Shown here: positions 45,873-56,099 of the stretch, in pieces
Layout of the letters: each line of letters starts with the position of its first letter
How positions within the stretch are numbered: position 1 is the stretch's first letter
From: Turbatrix aceti
Lineage: Eukaryota > Nematoda > Chromadorea > Rhabditida > Panagrolaimidae
DNA: 64,000 nt
NCBI GenBank assembly: GCA_963969345.1
Contig: OZ017769.1
Span: 11,349,725 to 11,413,724 of the forward strand
Direction: 5' to 3'
Translations under genes and position numbers: made by a program
The notes under the pieces: generated by a model
What the model was told of the DNA's origin: nothing
The model's input: the letters and a program-made list of their open reading frames with translations, nothing else
Databases searched by the model: none

Positions 45873-47869
45873 ATGGGCTACAAAGCGGACTACTACATTG
45901 TGCGATGGGAGCATCCCACCGACGATCGTGTCCTGATGGCACTACCCGCGGGTTCCGTTGTCAAACTCAAGCGGTATTGTGAAAAGTAAGGAGTCTATCA
46001 TAATATTTTTAGTGTAATTGCGGTATTTTTTGCAGTTTTCAACTAAAAGATAACGAAGTAGACCATCACGTCGCTCAAGTCCAGGTCATCGGAGTGAAAG
46101 GAAAAACAGGGTACGTCCGCGCAGATTACCTACAGCCGGCGCCAAAGTACGACACGGGATTTCCCCAATCTCAGGTTGGCCGCGACATGGAAGCCCACGT
46201 ACTCATGTCACGCGATCTCTGGGACTGCCGATGGTACGTCTCGCCGGGAAACCCCGTAGAAATGGCTGTCAGAATGCGAGCCGATCCTGCAGCGCCGTTC
46301 GGAAGCTTTATCGTCGTCGGCGTGCCTGAACAGGAGATCGCATTCAAAGGCCACTGGCGTCCCCTCATCCTGGCCGTCAAGTGGTTCAGCGGCCTCGTCT
46401 CCAACTTTGCCGACGAACAACGACGCGATCGCTCGCATGAAATCCATATCAACAACACCAAGGCTACCTGCTTTAACCGTTACGTCGACAATTGTTTCGG
46501 GGATTCTGGCGTTGCTTACATCCCGATCCTGCGCACCAAAGCCGGCCGATACCTGCTTCAGGGAGCCGAGAAGTGCGTCTTTTCGTCTATTTTCATTCTT
46601 ATAAACTACTGGCGCGGTCGTCAGCTTCCCCTCAACAGAGGCCCTCCTCTGACACTGACCCAGCCTTTCCAAGTGCTGAAGGAGCCCGTACTCGGTCCCG
46701 CTCCGCAGTCAAAAGGCGTTCTACCGGTTCAACCGGTACTCCAGACCAGTGGACTCTTCGCATGGCCCAAGCTTGCCAATCGGGTAGTTTGCTCGTTCAC
46801 AATCAATCCCCGGTCAGAATCATTTTCCGGCAGAACAGACTATGCGCTGGTTTTCGGACAGGAGAAGAATGAGAACAGTTGCCGAACAGCGACAAAGTGG
46901 CTCAATATGGGGTGGTACAACGAAAATGCCTTCGCTATCGATCTGGATTTAATCGATGTCAAAAAACGGCACAACAATGAGCGTCTACCGAAGATCAACA
47001 GGTAAGTAATTTTTTCTTCATAAAAAACACAAGTTTAATAGGTTTAAAAAAATTATAATTCAGATTTTTTTTCCAGAAAATCCTACGTCATCGCTGGCAT
47101 GGAATACATTACTAAAATCATGGGCCATAGCATCCCCTGGGATCCAACGCGAAAGAAACCTCGACCCTTCGTTGCCTACGAAATCGTACCCAACGTATCG
47201 CTGTCCACAGCGCTGATCAACGGACGCCATCTTTCGCCCCGTGCCATTGTGGAAATCATTTACCAAGTCGCAGCTGCAATGCATCACCTCGAAATCAACC
47301 AGTTGTGCCACCGCTGTCTCAACGCGAGCAACGTGATCATCAACTGGGATGATGAGCTATCTGTATCTGTCAAAGTCACTGACTACATGCTTCCCGGACA
47401 CCATCTCGTCACCAATCCCGAGGAAATTGGAAATGGTGCGGTAATTAAAGAAGTCAAGTGGAAATGGATGAGTCCCGAGGCCCTGACCAAGGGGGTATTC
47501 GACATCGTATCAGACACATGGTCTTTTGGCTGCCTGATTTTTGAAATTTGCACCGGGGGTTTAGAGCCCTATGCCTACGAAAAAAAGAAGATGCAGACGC
47601 CTTACGAGTAAGCAACTGGGGAGGGGGATTAATTTTTGCTGAAAAAAAACGTTTGTAGCCTTATCGCCTTCTTTGCCAACAATCACCGAATGACTACCAA
47701 AAAGCAAACTCGTGGGCCAGTCGAAGCGCGTATTCTCTACCGGGAGTGCTGCAACGTCCGTGAAAAGCGGCCTTCGTTCTCCAAAATTGTGCGCTTTTGT
47801 GCTAAAATTCTATTTAATCACACGGGCACGCCAATAGAGTCTAAAAAGAAATTGTTCGAAAATCTGTAA
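45873..47869 (+). CDS. SH3-SH2-pseudokinase (degenerate non-receptor tyrosine kinase)
   Basis: Four exons: 45873-45985, 46036-47001, 47077-47607 and 47659-47869, 606 aa. Residues 5-73 look like SH3 (ALPAGSVVKLKRY...GKTGYVRADYLQP, the usual GxxGYVP.NYL end). About residues 100-210 look like SH2 (WDCRWYV...GSFIVVG), but the essential FLVR arginine is Val (about residue 132). The kinase-like part has SGRTDYALVFGQ (poor glycine loop), AFAIDLD where VAIK is expected (the Lys is lost), HRCLNASNVII (catalytic Asp replaced by Cys440; Asn445 kept), KVTDYML (Asp462 kept, DFG altered), MSPEAL (APE kept) and DTWSFGCLIFEI (helix F kept). So the fold is likely retained and phosphotransfer unlikely. It may be a signalling scaffold. 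An intron lies within the SH3 domain. Confidence 0.82.
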
Positions 47870-47952
47870 ACGCCGTGTATCGAAACATTAAAAAAATAAA
47901 TAAATGAAATGTCGCGGTGTAAAAAAAGAGTGATAACGAAGCGAAACAATTA

Positions 47953-48993
47953 TTAAACCTTGCCTCCACCCGAGCTGCTGACCGAGTGCTCTTCTGGAAT
48001 CGATGTTAGACCTCTGAATGGTATGTTGGGGCGAGTGTTGGACGAACGACGAGAAGCATCTGTTATGGATCGGTTCAGGTATCGCGAGGTGTTGATTGTT
48101 TGCAGTTCGATGCATTCTGAAAAAATCAATTTGGAAACAAAATTGGTGGTTTTGAACCGAAAAAAGTTCACGTCAAAATTTTAATTTTAAAACTTGAACT
48201 AGCCTTTGGCTGTCTCGCAAACACTTCGAATATACATAATGGATCGAAAAATTCCATACGCGATGTAGCAGGTGATAGCCCATATTGTCAGCAACGGCAG
48301 AATCGTGTAGCCAAAAATGGATACGTAGTCTTCAAAGCTCTTATCGTTCACTCCTGAGTGATGAAACATCCAGAGCTGTTCTCGTAGCACAACATTCGTC
48401 CAAAAACAGAGCAGAAGAAATGTACAAAACTGAAAAAAAAGTAAAGCAAATTAAGCCTATCCGACAATATCCCCTTGCAAAACTTACGTGACCAATCACA
48501 GAAGGCACAAGTAGTACGACGGGATGAATACTCGCAAAAAGAGCACTGCTGTCAGCTCGAGCCTGATAGGCACAGCGCAGGGATGTGAAATAGGCGTAGA
48601 GGGCCAGGCCGGATGACACGATGATGTACCACGAGTAGAGAAGGGTCGAAAAACTCGTTCCAAAATTGTTAGAGTTTGTTAGCGTCACCGAATCGTCGTT
48701 TTCAAAAACGGAAAAAGCCTGCCGAACGCTCGACGGACATGAGCTAGACAAACCACCGCCACAAACCATCCCAACGGAACCCGCCGTCAAAATCAGAATG
48801 ACGTGTAAATAGGTAAAAAACGTCTGAAAAAATACAGTAAAATGAGTAACAATATAAAAAAACTCACGACTGGAGTGATGAGTCCACAGAGCCAGGAGAG
48901 AGAAGCACTTTCAGATCGTAAACGAACAACGGACATGGTTCGATCCAACGTCGACCTTCCGGCCGAAATTAAAGAATTGTCGTGAACAGACAT
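47953..48993 (-). CDS. Four-transmembrane protein, family unknown
   Basis: Four exons: 48993-48868, 48823-48488, 48429-48204 and 48116-47953, 283 aa. ATG at 48993 gives MSVHDNSLISAGRSTLDR. Helices: FFTYLHVILILTAGSVGMV, STLLYSWYIIVSSGLALYAYF, SIHPVVLLVPSVIGHFCTFL with the adjoining LLLCFWTN, and YTILPLLTIWAITCYIAYGIF. The loop between helices 1 and 2 is Ser/Asn-rich with a pair of Cys. The tail is Ser/Arg-rich. The last splice must use a GC donor (AAAG|GCTAGT) to stay in frame; if it is not used the protein ends at TAG directly after AKG. I recognise no family. Confidence 0.75.
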
Positions 48994-49604
48994 CAGGCTG
49001 AAACAAAAACATTCATAAAAAAAATCAAATAAACTGGAATTCGGTATTCAAGAGTTTCAAACTCGATACAAATTTTAGGTAACTGCTGAACAAAGTTTAT
49101 TTGAAACATACATCCAAAATATATAAAAAAACGTAATAAATTGACAAAAAATTACGGATAACGCTCAAAAAGGAGAAGGTTTTGAAGTAGCCTAAAACTC
49201 AGAAAAAACAATTATTTCACAAATGCGTGCAACATTGTCCTCAAAATGATATAAATCACGATGAATTTCGATTTCACCATAACTTTCGCGAAAACAGAAA
49301 CAAAAGTACAAAACATTGTATCGAAACCGGGAAATTACTTTCGTAAATACCGGCACGTTAAATTTGAAACAAAACCCACAACTGAACAGATGATGCGTTA
49401 GTCAAAACGATGAAAAATAATTTGACAACACAAGAAAGAAACAACCTATCGTGCACTGACCTCGTCACTTGTCAGAGCAGAGGAAAATAAAAAATAACAT
49501 AAAGCCCGCTGCGCCCAATGTGGTTACGCAGCGAAAATTGACCGTAACGCGAAACGCGCAAACTTCAAAAAAAATATTTGTCATTTTGTACCAGGGTTTT
49601 CGAT
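48994..49604. other. Intergenic spacer upstream of the four-TM gene
   Basis: AT-rich, about 610 bp; it should hold the promoter of the four-TM gene. No coding region recognised. Confidence 0.35.
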
Positions 49605-50035
49605 CGCTCCTGAAATCGCTTCGCTCTTCGCTCCGCTCCTGAGCGGGAGCCAGACATGAAAATGGCCCGCCGTAGCCCGGCCCGTGACTTTTCCGTAGGC
49701 CCGGAAAAGCCCGTTTTGGCCCGGTATTTAATCAATAATGAAAAAAATACGAAAAACTAACTGTATTTTGGTTATTTTTAACAAAATTTAGTCTCAACAG
49801 ATAGAAAACATAGTATTTTGGGTGAAAACCAGTTATTTATGTTATTTATTTATATAACAATTTGCTGCTATTTTTTTGTATAAAAATTTGAAAAAAATAC
49901 AGACTGGATAATTTCGGGCCGGTCTGGCGGGAGCGGAGCGAGCGGTGAAAGACAGAAAAAATAAGAAGCGGGAGCAGAGCGAGCGAGAAAATTTGAAAAA
50001 TAAAAGAACTTGAGTGGAATGAGCGGTACAAAAAG
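49605..50035. repeat. GAGCGGAGCGAG-type inverted arms surrounding GGCCC-rich element
   Basis: Left arm (49,605-49,655) contains TCGCTCCGCTCCTGAGCGGG and ends GCCAGAC. The right arm (49,921-50,035) begins GGTCTGGCGGGAGCGGAGCGAG and has further GAGCGAG units. GCCAGAC and GTCTGGC are perfect inverses. The arms therefore belong to one inverted-repeat unit, with the GGCCC element at its centre. Confidence 0.55.
49655..49920. mobile_element. GGCCC-rich MITE-like element, copy 2 (truncated, inverted relative to copy 1)
   Basis: Reverse-complement relative of 27,850-28,183. Shared stretches include GTAGGCCCGGAAAAGCCCG, AACAAAATTTAGTCTC, TGCTGCTATTTTTT and GGATAATTTCGGGCC, all in the same order with small gaps. 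The outer CCAAGC part of the terminal repeat is missing on the left and about 37 bp are missing on the right. It lies within the GAGCGGAGCG arms. Confidence 0.72.
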
Positions 50036-50890
50036 TCAAATTGGAAAACTCTGTTTTGTACTTGTTTTTGTAGTAAAAATTAACAGTTTCCTTTCCGATA
50101 ATCGTGCTTTTTTTAAAGTTCAAGATGCTTACTTCTTTTTAATGCCCGTTGTCATGTCAAAAAAAACGTTTAGCGTGCTATGAAGTGTTATTGCACTCAA
50201 CGAAGCCATGTCAGGATTTTATTTAATTTGTATCTATACGGCTGTAGCGAACGAACGCGGCATGCATTTATTTGTTTTTGTTCTTTTTGGCATGGTTGCC
50301 ATGCATAATGTGGCTAAAATTATGCTTTGATTTATGCTACCTTGCACCTGTTTTATAATATTTTAAACATAAAATTTTAAAGACAAAACACACATGTTTG
50401 TAATGCCATGAGGACATTCTCCCATTAAAATGAAGATTGAAGAACGTACGCGAAAACAGTTACGTACGTTACTATTTATGCTATCTGTCTGTTCTGTAAA
50501 CAAAGATGAGTTGTAGCCCAAAATGTAGCGTCTCTTTCCGGGTTTTTATCACAGGGGTTTCTCTTGCGGCTATCTTTACGCAGCAACGACCCATGACGAG
50601 TGCTTGTTTCAACCATCGTGGCAAAATTTATACCAGTGAATAGTTTTTCATTGACGTTGCTGTATTATTGTTCTTTCGCAAGCACTGCCGACTGAGGCTT
50701 TCTTTCTGTGCGTTATTCATCGTTTTTAGAAGAACACAGCCTCCGGGGAGTAAGAGAATATTATTACAAAGCTTGTTAACTGCTAGGTGTTTTCAGAGAC
50801 CATATACTCGTCCTAGTCCGACTAAAATAATATTTACGTGGAACGGACACTCACATTGACACTTTATGGTGACCTTATCTGTTTCGTAGT
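50036..50890. other. Intergenic spacer upstream of DUF273 gene
   Basis: AT-rich, with short open frames of no recognisable content. ACGTACGTTACT-like phrases appear near 50,460. GTTTCGTAG T ATG at 50,881-50,893 gives a trans-splice-like acceptor directly before the next start. Confidence 0.35.
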
Positions 50891-52214
50891 ATGCTTAGGT
50901 GGAAATTTAGTCGTCCACTAACCCTGGTGCTTGCGTTCGTTATTTTTGTGTTAATTATCAATTACGTTCAACCGGTAAGGAGTAAACCAAGTTGCAGGAG
51001 CTTTATAGAAATTCATTTCAGTACTATTTTTCGGAGTTGAAAAAAATATGGGCATGCGAGGAGACTCGAAGCGTTATTGTCAAGGATGGATGGATTCCGA
51101 GAAAATTGAGAACAAACTCTGAACCGTTGGATGTCGGTATTTTGATCATTATTGACGAGACAACGGATTTGCTGGAATACGAACAGGCTATGGGTTCACT
51201 AAAGTGCTACGCGGCCCTGCACGGTTATCCTCTGCGAATTGAAGTTCTGGGCGATCAATGGAAGACTAAATGCCCCCAAAATGTGAGTGTAAAAGCCGGC
51301 AGGTGACATGCGAGTCGTTTGATAAGTTTAGTTCATGTTTGCGAGACACTGCGTGGCATCGAGCCTTCTCGGCCTACACAACTGGACGCTATTCATCGAT
51401 GCCGACGTCGGGGTATTTAATCCAGATTTTTTAATTGAAAGATTTATTTCCACCCCCAAAACAGATATAATATTCTACGATAGAATTTTTGACTTTGAAG
51501 TCGCAGCTGGTTCCTATCTCGCGAGAAATACGTCTTATGCGGTCTCGTTTCTTCTCAAATTTGCGGAAATTGTTGTTCCACCTGTTCTGTACGAGCGCAG
51601 TTACAACGGAAGCGACAACGCTGCGCTCCACGTGGGTTAACTTGAACTAGAGTGAAAACTCTAATGAATACTAAATTTAGTGGTTATTTTTGACGGAATT
51701 TTACGAGAGCAAAAATTCTCAGCTGAATCCGGCCGACTGCTGGACTATTTACGAAAAGCTCGTCACCGCGGATGACCTATTTGCCTTCGAAGCTTGCTGT
51801 CGACTTTTCATGGGCGAAAGTAGGCTATTTTTTGCACCCAACAACGTGGGCGTAATTCAGCTGCTGCCCAAGGGAACCGCCTGGATGCGTGATATATGGC
51901 TCACCGAGGAATCCTGGGTATCACCGGAAGACTTCATGCTGCACGGCTTCAAAACTTCCAATTTGATACCGAGTAAGGAAAAATCCACGGCATGGCAGAG
52001 GGCCACGAGGCGTCTGATATTTGGTGCCTGGCATCAGCCCTTGGATAGCTATCGTTTCGACCTCGATTCCTGTCATAACGGCAGCGTTCAGTGGAGATGG
52101 CGAAAAAGTCAGGTTGTGGAACCAAAATTTATACGGGATCTGATGAACAAAGAAAAGGTGAAAATTCGAAAGAATTTTATACATTACATATCCAAGATAA
52201 ATGATTACCTCTGA
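50891..52214 (+). CDS. DUF273-type glycosyltransferase-like membrane protein
   Basis: Nematode-expanded family of probable Golgi type II glycosyltransferases. Four exons: 50891-50974, 51022-51282, 51332-51631 and 51681-52214, 392 aa. Exon 1 is a signal anchor (MLRWKFSRPLTLVLAFVIFV...). The core shows the family's marks: LFIDADVGVFNP (DxD-like metal site), IIFYDRIFDFEVAAGSYLAR NTSYA, and SYNGSDNAALHW. The C-terminal half contains FGAWHQPLDSYRF and SPEDFMLHG. Both DADVG and the GSDNAALH segments are intact, so the protein may be active. Substrate is unknown. Note that the acceptor of exon 2 is TTTCAG at 51,016-51,021; an earlier AG would shorten the intron below 25 bp. Confidence 0.85.
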
Positions 52215-52443
52215 TTAACCGCAAACTCTATTTTTTATTTGGCAAGAAAAAAAACAAAAATCGAAAGCTAAAAACGTGCGTTTAAAACTCGAAGAACGAC
52301 GGCGATCGACAAGAGCAAGCACGCGCCTGCCTCTTTGTGCACTCGTCAACCGTGTCTCACAGAGAAAACGCTTAAATACAAAAGAAAGCAACAAAAAAAC
52401 AGAAAGACCTATAGTAGATCAGCAATCAGTCCGCAAGTCAGGA

Positions 52444-54066
52444 TCAGCTTGCAGTGGGCAGGAGCTTGATGGGGCTGCCGCCGGCACCGTGCTGCTTCTT
52501 CTTGAAGCGATTGACTTCCGCCTTGACAAGATTCTGCATCGTGAGGAAGCGCTCGAATGTGAACAATCCAACGGTACTGCACGAGTTGCTTCGCTTCATG
52601 GTAACCTTCTTGTGACGCTTACCAACGTAGCTTTCAAAGTGGTGGTACATTGAGAGCTTCTGAAAATCAAACAAGGATGAAATTGTAAGTGCAAAAGAAA
52701 ACTTACTATAATGCATTGCTTGTTCTTCACGTCTTCTGCGGTTATGAATTGAGAATGACCGGAAGAGAATGTTTTCGGCTGCTGCGGCTTGCCAGCTGGT
52801 TTTTTGACCGCCACCGGGGTGAATGCCACAGCTGCAGCTCCAGGGCCTCCATGGTTGATAGTGGGAGGAGCGTGGGTCGGAGTTACGTACTGAGAAGAGT
52901 GACCTGGACGGTATCCAGCAGAAGGGCGTGAATCAGCACCTTGCTGGACACGCTGATTGGTGTTAACAGCCATCAGACGAGGTACGGCGTGCATGGGAGT
53001 ATTGGCAGTGCTGTGACTGGTGTTGAACTGCTGCATCGAAGCGGAGAGATCGGGGGGAGTCAGAGGATCCCCGGGATGACGGAAGTGGCACTTGTCACCG
53101 TAACGACAGCCACGGGCAGTGTTGAACTTGTTGCACATCTGCGTCTTGTACTTGGGATGGGGAATCTGAAAACCCCCAGACATCAGACAAGATTCATAAA
53201 ATCCGTGACATCACGTACGATAGGCCGAAGCTCTTCCATACCGTGGGCATATTGGCATTCAGCGCCAAACGAGCATTTTCCGTCTCTCGTAAACATGTTA
53301 CAAAGCATGGTTTTGTACGCGCCACTACGAGGCTTTTGAAACTAAAAAAACCGACCCATATATCAGTCGACCCCTCTCCCCGCCCCGACTCACCTGCCGT
53401 CGGAAAGAACTGTTGAGGCTTCGCTGACGGACTCGCTTGCTATCGTAGAATTCATTCGGGGCAGGATCAAGTGGCTGGGTCTCGATTACGTCACCCTCGA
53501 CGCTGCCAGTGGTCGAGTGAATTTGAGGAGGAGAATTCTCGTCGGTCACATTGTTGCCCCCGACCTGCTGGTAGTGCTGCATGTGGTGTTGTTGCATGGG
53601 GGGAATGAGGTTACCGTAGGCATCCGTCGCATAGACCGTTGCATTTTCGCCGTAGGGCATCACGTAGGGCATCTGCATGGAAGGATAACGTGCGGCTGCC
53701 GGCGGGCAATAATCCATCGGGGTATAGCCTGCAGGGGGACAACCAGGTGGATATGGACGCTGATTATCGACCTGAGGATACTGTAGTGACGGAAAGACTT
53801 GCCCAGTTGGGTAGTAGTAAACAGCTCCTACAAAAAGTATCATAAAAACGCGCAAGGCCAAAAAGTTTCTCACCTGCAGACACGTCACGGGAAATCATGG
53901 GATATACGTAGTAGCCGGGGCGGGGAGCGCCATTAGCATCTTTGGGCGTCATACTCTCGGGCGGCTGTCCAATGCAAAACTGGATAGGCACACTGCCATT
54001 GATTGTTACAGGCATGGTGTTGGTAGCATTTGTCGTTGCCGTTATCATCGTGTCGGAATCTTGCAT
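52444..54066 (-). CDS. Tandem CCCH zinc-finger RNA-binding protein (TIS11-type)
   Basis: Regulator of mRNA stability or translation. Five exons: 54066-53874, 53827-53394, 53341-53219, 53165-52707 and 52659-52444, 474 aa. N-terminal two fifths are Pro/Gln/Tyr-rich. Finger 1 (exon 3) is YKTMLCNMFTRDGKCSFGAE followed by CQYAH; finger 2 (exon 4) is YKTQMCNKFNTARGCRYGDK followed by CHFRH. Both match C-x8-C-x5-C-x3-H (finger 2 with eight or nine residues in the first spacer). The pair YKT-YKT is typical of TIS11/nematode POS-1/MEX-5/OMA proteins. The C-terminus has a conserved-looking block (AEVNRFKKKQHGAGGSPI). Acceptor TTTCAG in the 5' leader at about 54,083. The exact member of the maternal CCCH group is not clear. 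Confidence 0.88.
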
Positions 54067-54777
54067 AACTGATTGAGGCTACCTGAAAGACAAAAAAAGC
54101 ACTGAGTCATCAAAAAAGTCAAAATACTAACGTTACGTTACACAGGGTAATGGAAAACAGGACACAGCGACGGGATACCACCACCTCACAGCTATGCAGA
54201 AACTAAACAAAACACAACTAGTCGAGACGTGTACGACCAACGACGATTTGCGGGAACTCAGTATTTTTTCTTCAAAATCAATAGCGAGGTCATCGGCGGT
54301 TCGAACGAGGCTTAAAGGCATAACGTCGATATACGTACGACACTGTCTGATCAGTCTGAAACGCCGATGAAACAGGTAATGGCTACGCGTGCGTTCATGG
54401 GAACGTACTGTCGACACTGCACCAAAAAATAGTACACAAAAAGTAGTATCCATTTTGGTTCAATCGTTCTCTCGTTTTTTTACAAAATCGCGCCAGAAAA
54501 AGTAACAACACGCTTTCCTGGCTTTAGTAGCTATGGAACTTCGGGAGAAACGACCTACTACATACCTGAATAAAGCAAAAAAGAAATAATGGCACGGTTT
54601 TAAATGCCGCAGTTACCATAGCAGAGGAATGGAAAAAATAAAGATAACAAATCGATTGATATCAGTGATTTATTAACAACAATTCTTCGCGCCAAGAACC
54701 TTGAACTGTTGTTTTTTGGCGGCATGTTTTTTAGACAAATACTGCAATCGTAAAAACGTCACATTCTTGATCAGTGA
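54067..54777. other. 5' region of CCCH gene; possible short ORF on minus strand
   Basis: About 710 bp. A 106-codon frame with ATG at 54,453 (MDTTFCVLFFGAVSTVRSHE..., ending 54,133) sits upstream of the CCCH gene on the same strand. It has a hydrophobic start and no domain. It could be a real small protein, an upstream exon or chance; I do not give it a CDS entry. Confidence 0.3.
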
Positions 54778-55039
54778 CAGGGTGGCGAAGCGGGAGAATC
54801 TCCCCAACCTCCCAGAAGAATTTCTCCGGAGAATCTTCCGGGTAAAAAAATTCTCCCGGGAGATTTCAAAATGATTTTACGGGAAATAGTGATACAAATA
54901 ATGAAAAAACCGTCTTTTTATAAATCGCTGCAAACACAAATGCGTTAGCAATATGTCTGAAACAGAATCCCGGGAGATTTGTGGGAAGATCTCCGGAGAT
55001 TTCGGGAGAATCTCCGGTGATTTTCTATCGGGTTGCAAT
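54778..55039. mobile_element. Relative of the hAT-like element (only left end canonical)
   Basis: The left end CAGGGTGGCGAAGCGGGAG at 54,778 has the same 12-bp terminus as the element at 57,598. The interior is made of CTCCGGAGA / CTCCCGGGAG palindromes. The right boundary is inferred: the 8 bp before it are ATCAGTGA, and ATCAGTGT follows near 55,038, differing at one base. No clear right terminal repeat is left. Confidence 0.45.
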
Positions 55040-55250
55040 CAGTGTTGTCGGTTCCGGTTCGGTTCTGGCTCGGTTTCGACCGGTTCCAGTTTCGGTAGCG
55101 GTTCGGTTCCAATTCGGTTCCTGTTCAGAATTGGAAGCGAACCCGTTATGAACCAGAACCCAACTATTTCCAAAACGAGAACCGGACGGAACCGAAACCA
55201 GAACCGATAAATCTGTCCCGAAAATTCGGATTTTAGGTCGGGTTTTCTTC
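55040..55250. repeat. GGTTCGG / CCGAACC repeat block
   Basis: CAGTGTTGTCGGTTCCGGTT starts the block, and CGGTTC/TTCGG units recur through about 55,130. The complementary units GAACCGGACGGAACCGAAAC appear near 55,172-55,210. The inverted arrangement suggests a decayed element or a hairpin-forming repeat. It has no coding content. Confidence 0.4.
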
Positions 55251-56099
55251 GAGTTTCGGCCGGGTTTTCTACAAAATGATTTTTTAGGCTAAAAGGTGCG
55301 AATAAAAAATGATTTTTAGATTATGCAAGCATAAAAATAGCAAATACAAAAAATCTTACTACTGTTAAAAAACCATTTACACAGATTACGTCTGCAATTA
55401 TTTTTCGATTTGTTGATGTCATCGAAGTTTTTGATAATAACTCGTGACCGATGATCATTGATTAGGTCAGCTGACGACGCTGTTGGTAAAGCCGGGCGCT
55501 AGCGCAGGGGAGGGAAGCATGCCGAAGACAATGCTCTCAATCGAATGTTTAGGCTTTGTGTTTTTACGAATCATTGTGTTTCCGGCACCCAGTTTCTGCG
55601 CCTGCATCGGTGTTGTTCGTTTGTTTTACGTTCATTTTTGTTTTTAATTTGATGTGATATGTTTCTTCAACAAAATTGGCTCGCTTTCATATCTGTTAAG
55701 CAAACGTAATTTTTTCTACCTGGCATTTACGGTTAATAGTAATCGTCGCTTCACGTCAGCATGTGCCCTATAAACGTCAACATTGTCAGCTGACTACGGC
55801 GTTGATAGCGTGTCTATATTTCCTCCAAAAGGCACATAAAAGTCACGATGGTCAACCTCCTATTCACACTTACTGCGAACCTGGCCTGTAAATACAGGTT
55901 AATTGTGTTTTTTTTTTAATATTTTACGGTGTCATGGAGACAGATTTCTAGCCAGTGCGTGTGCACAAGCACAACTTGTTTATTACCGCTGGCCGGTAAC
56001 CAGGCTCTTGTTGGTTGACGTAACCTTTCTTTGCCATTTTTTAATTTCAAGTGCTTTCCGTGCCATTATCTAGAAAGTGTTCGTATCTGCTTCGTTGCG
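55251..56099. other. Upstream region of the octapeptide-repeat 7TM gene
   Basis: About 850 bp. A related motif occurs twice at 55,466-55,488 and 55,785-55,807, both beginning with the perfect palindrome GTCAGCTGAC followed by TACG(G/C) or GACG-type sequence. The rest is AT-rich. No gene recognised. Confidence 0.35.

Noticed and set aside
50975..50997. 23-bp intron in the DUF273 gene
   Set aside because: Too short to splice, and the TTTCAG acceptor at 51,016-51,021 keeps the frame and gives a normal 47-bp intron.
54280..54320. tRNA-like phrase GGTTCGAAC
   Set aside because: No matching A box or acceptor stem at tRNA distance.
54133..54453. 106-codon frame upstream of the CCCH gene
   Set aside because: Has an ATG and a hydrophobic start but no domain or splice evidence; left out of the CDS list.
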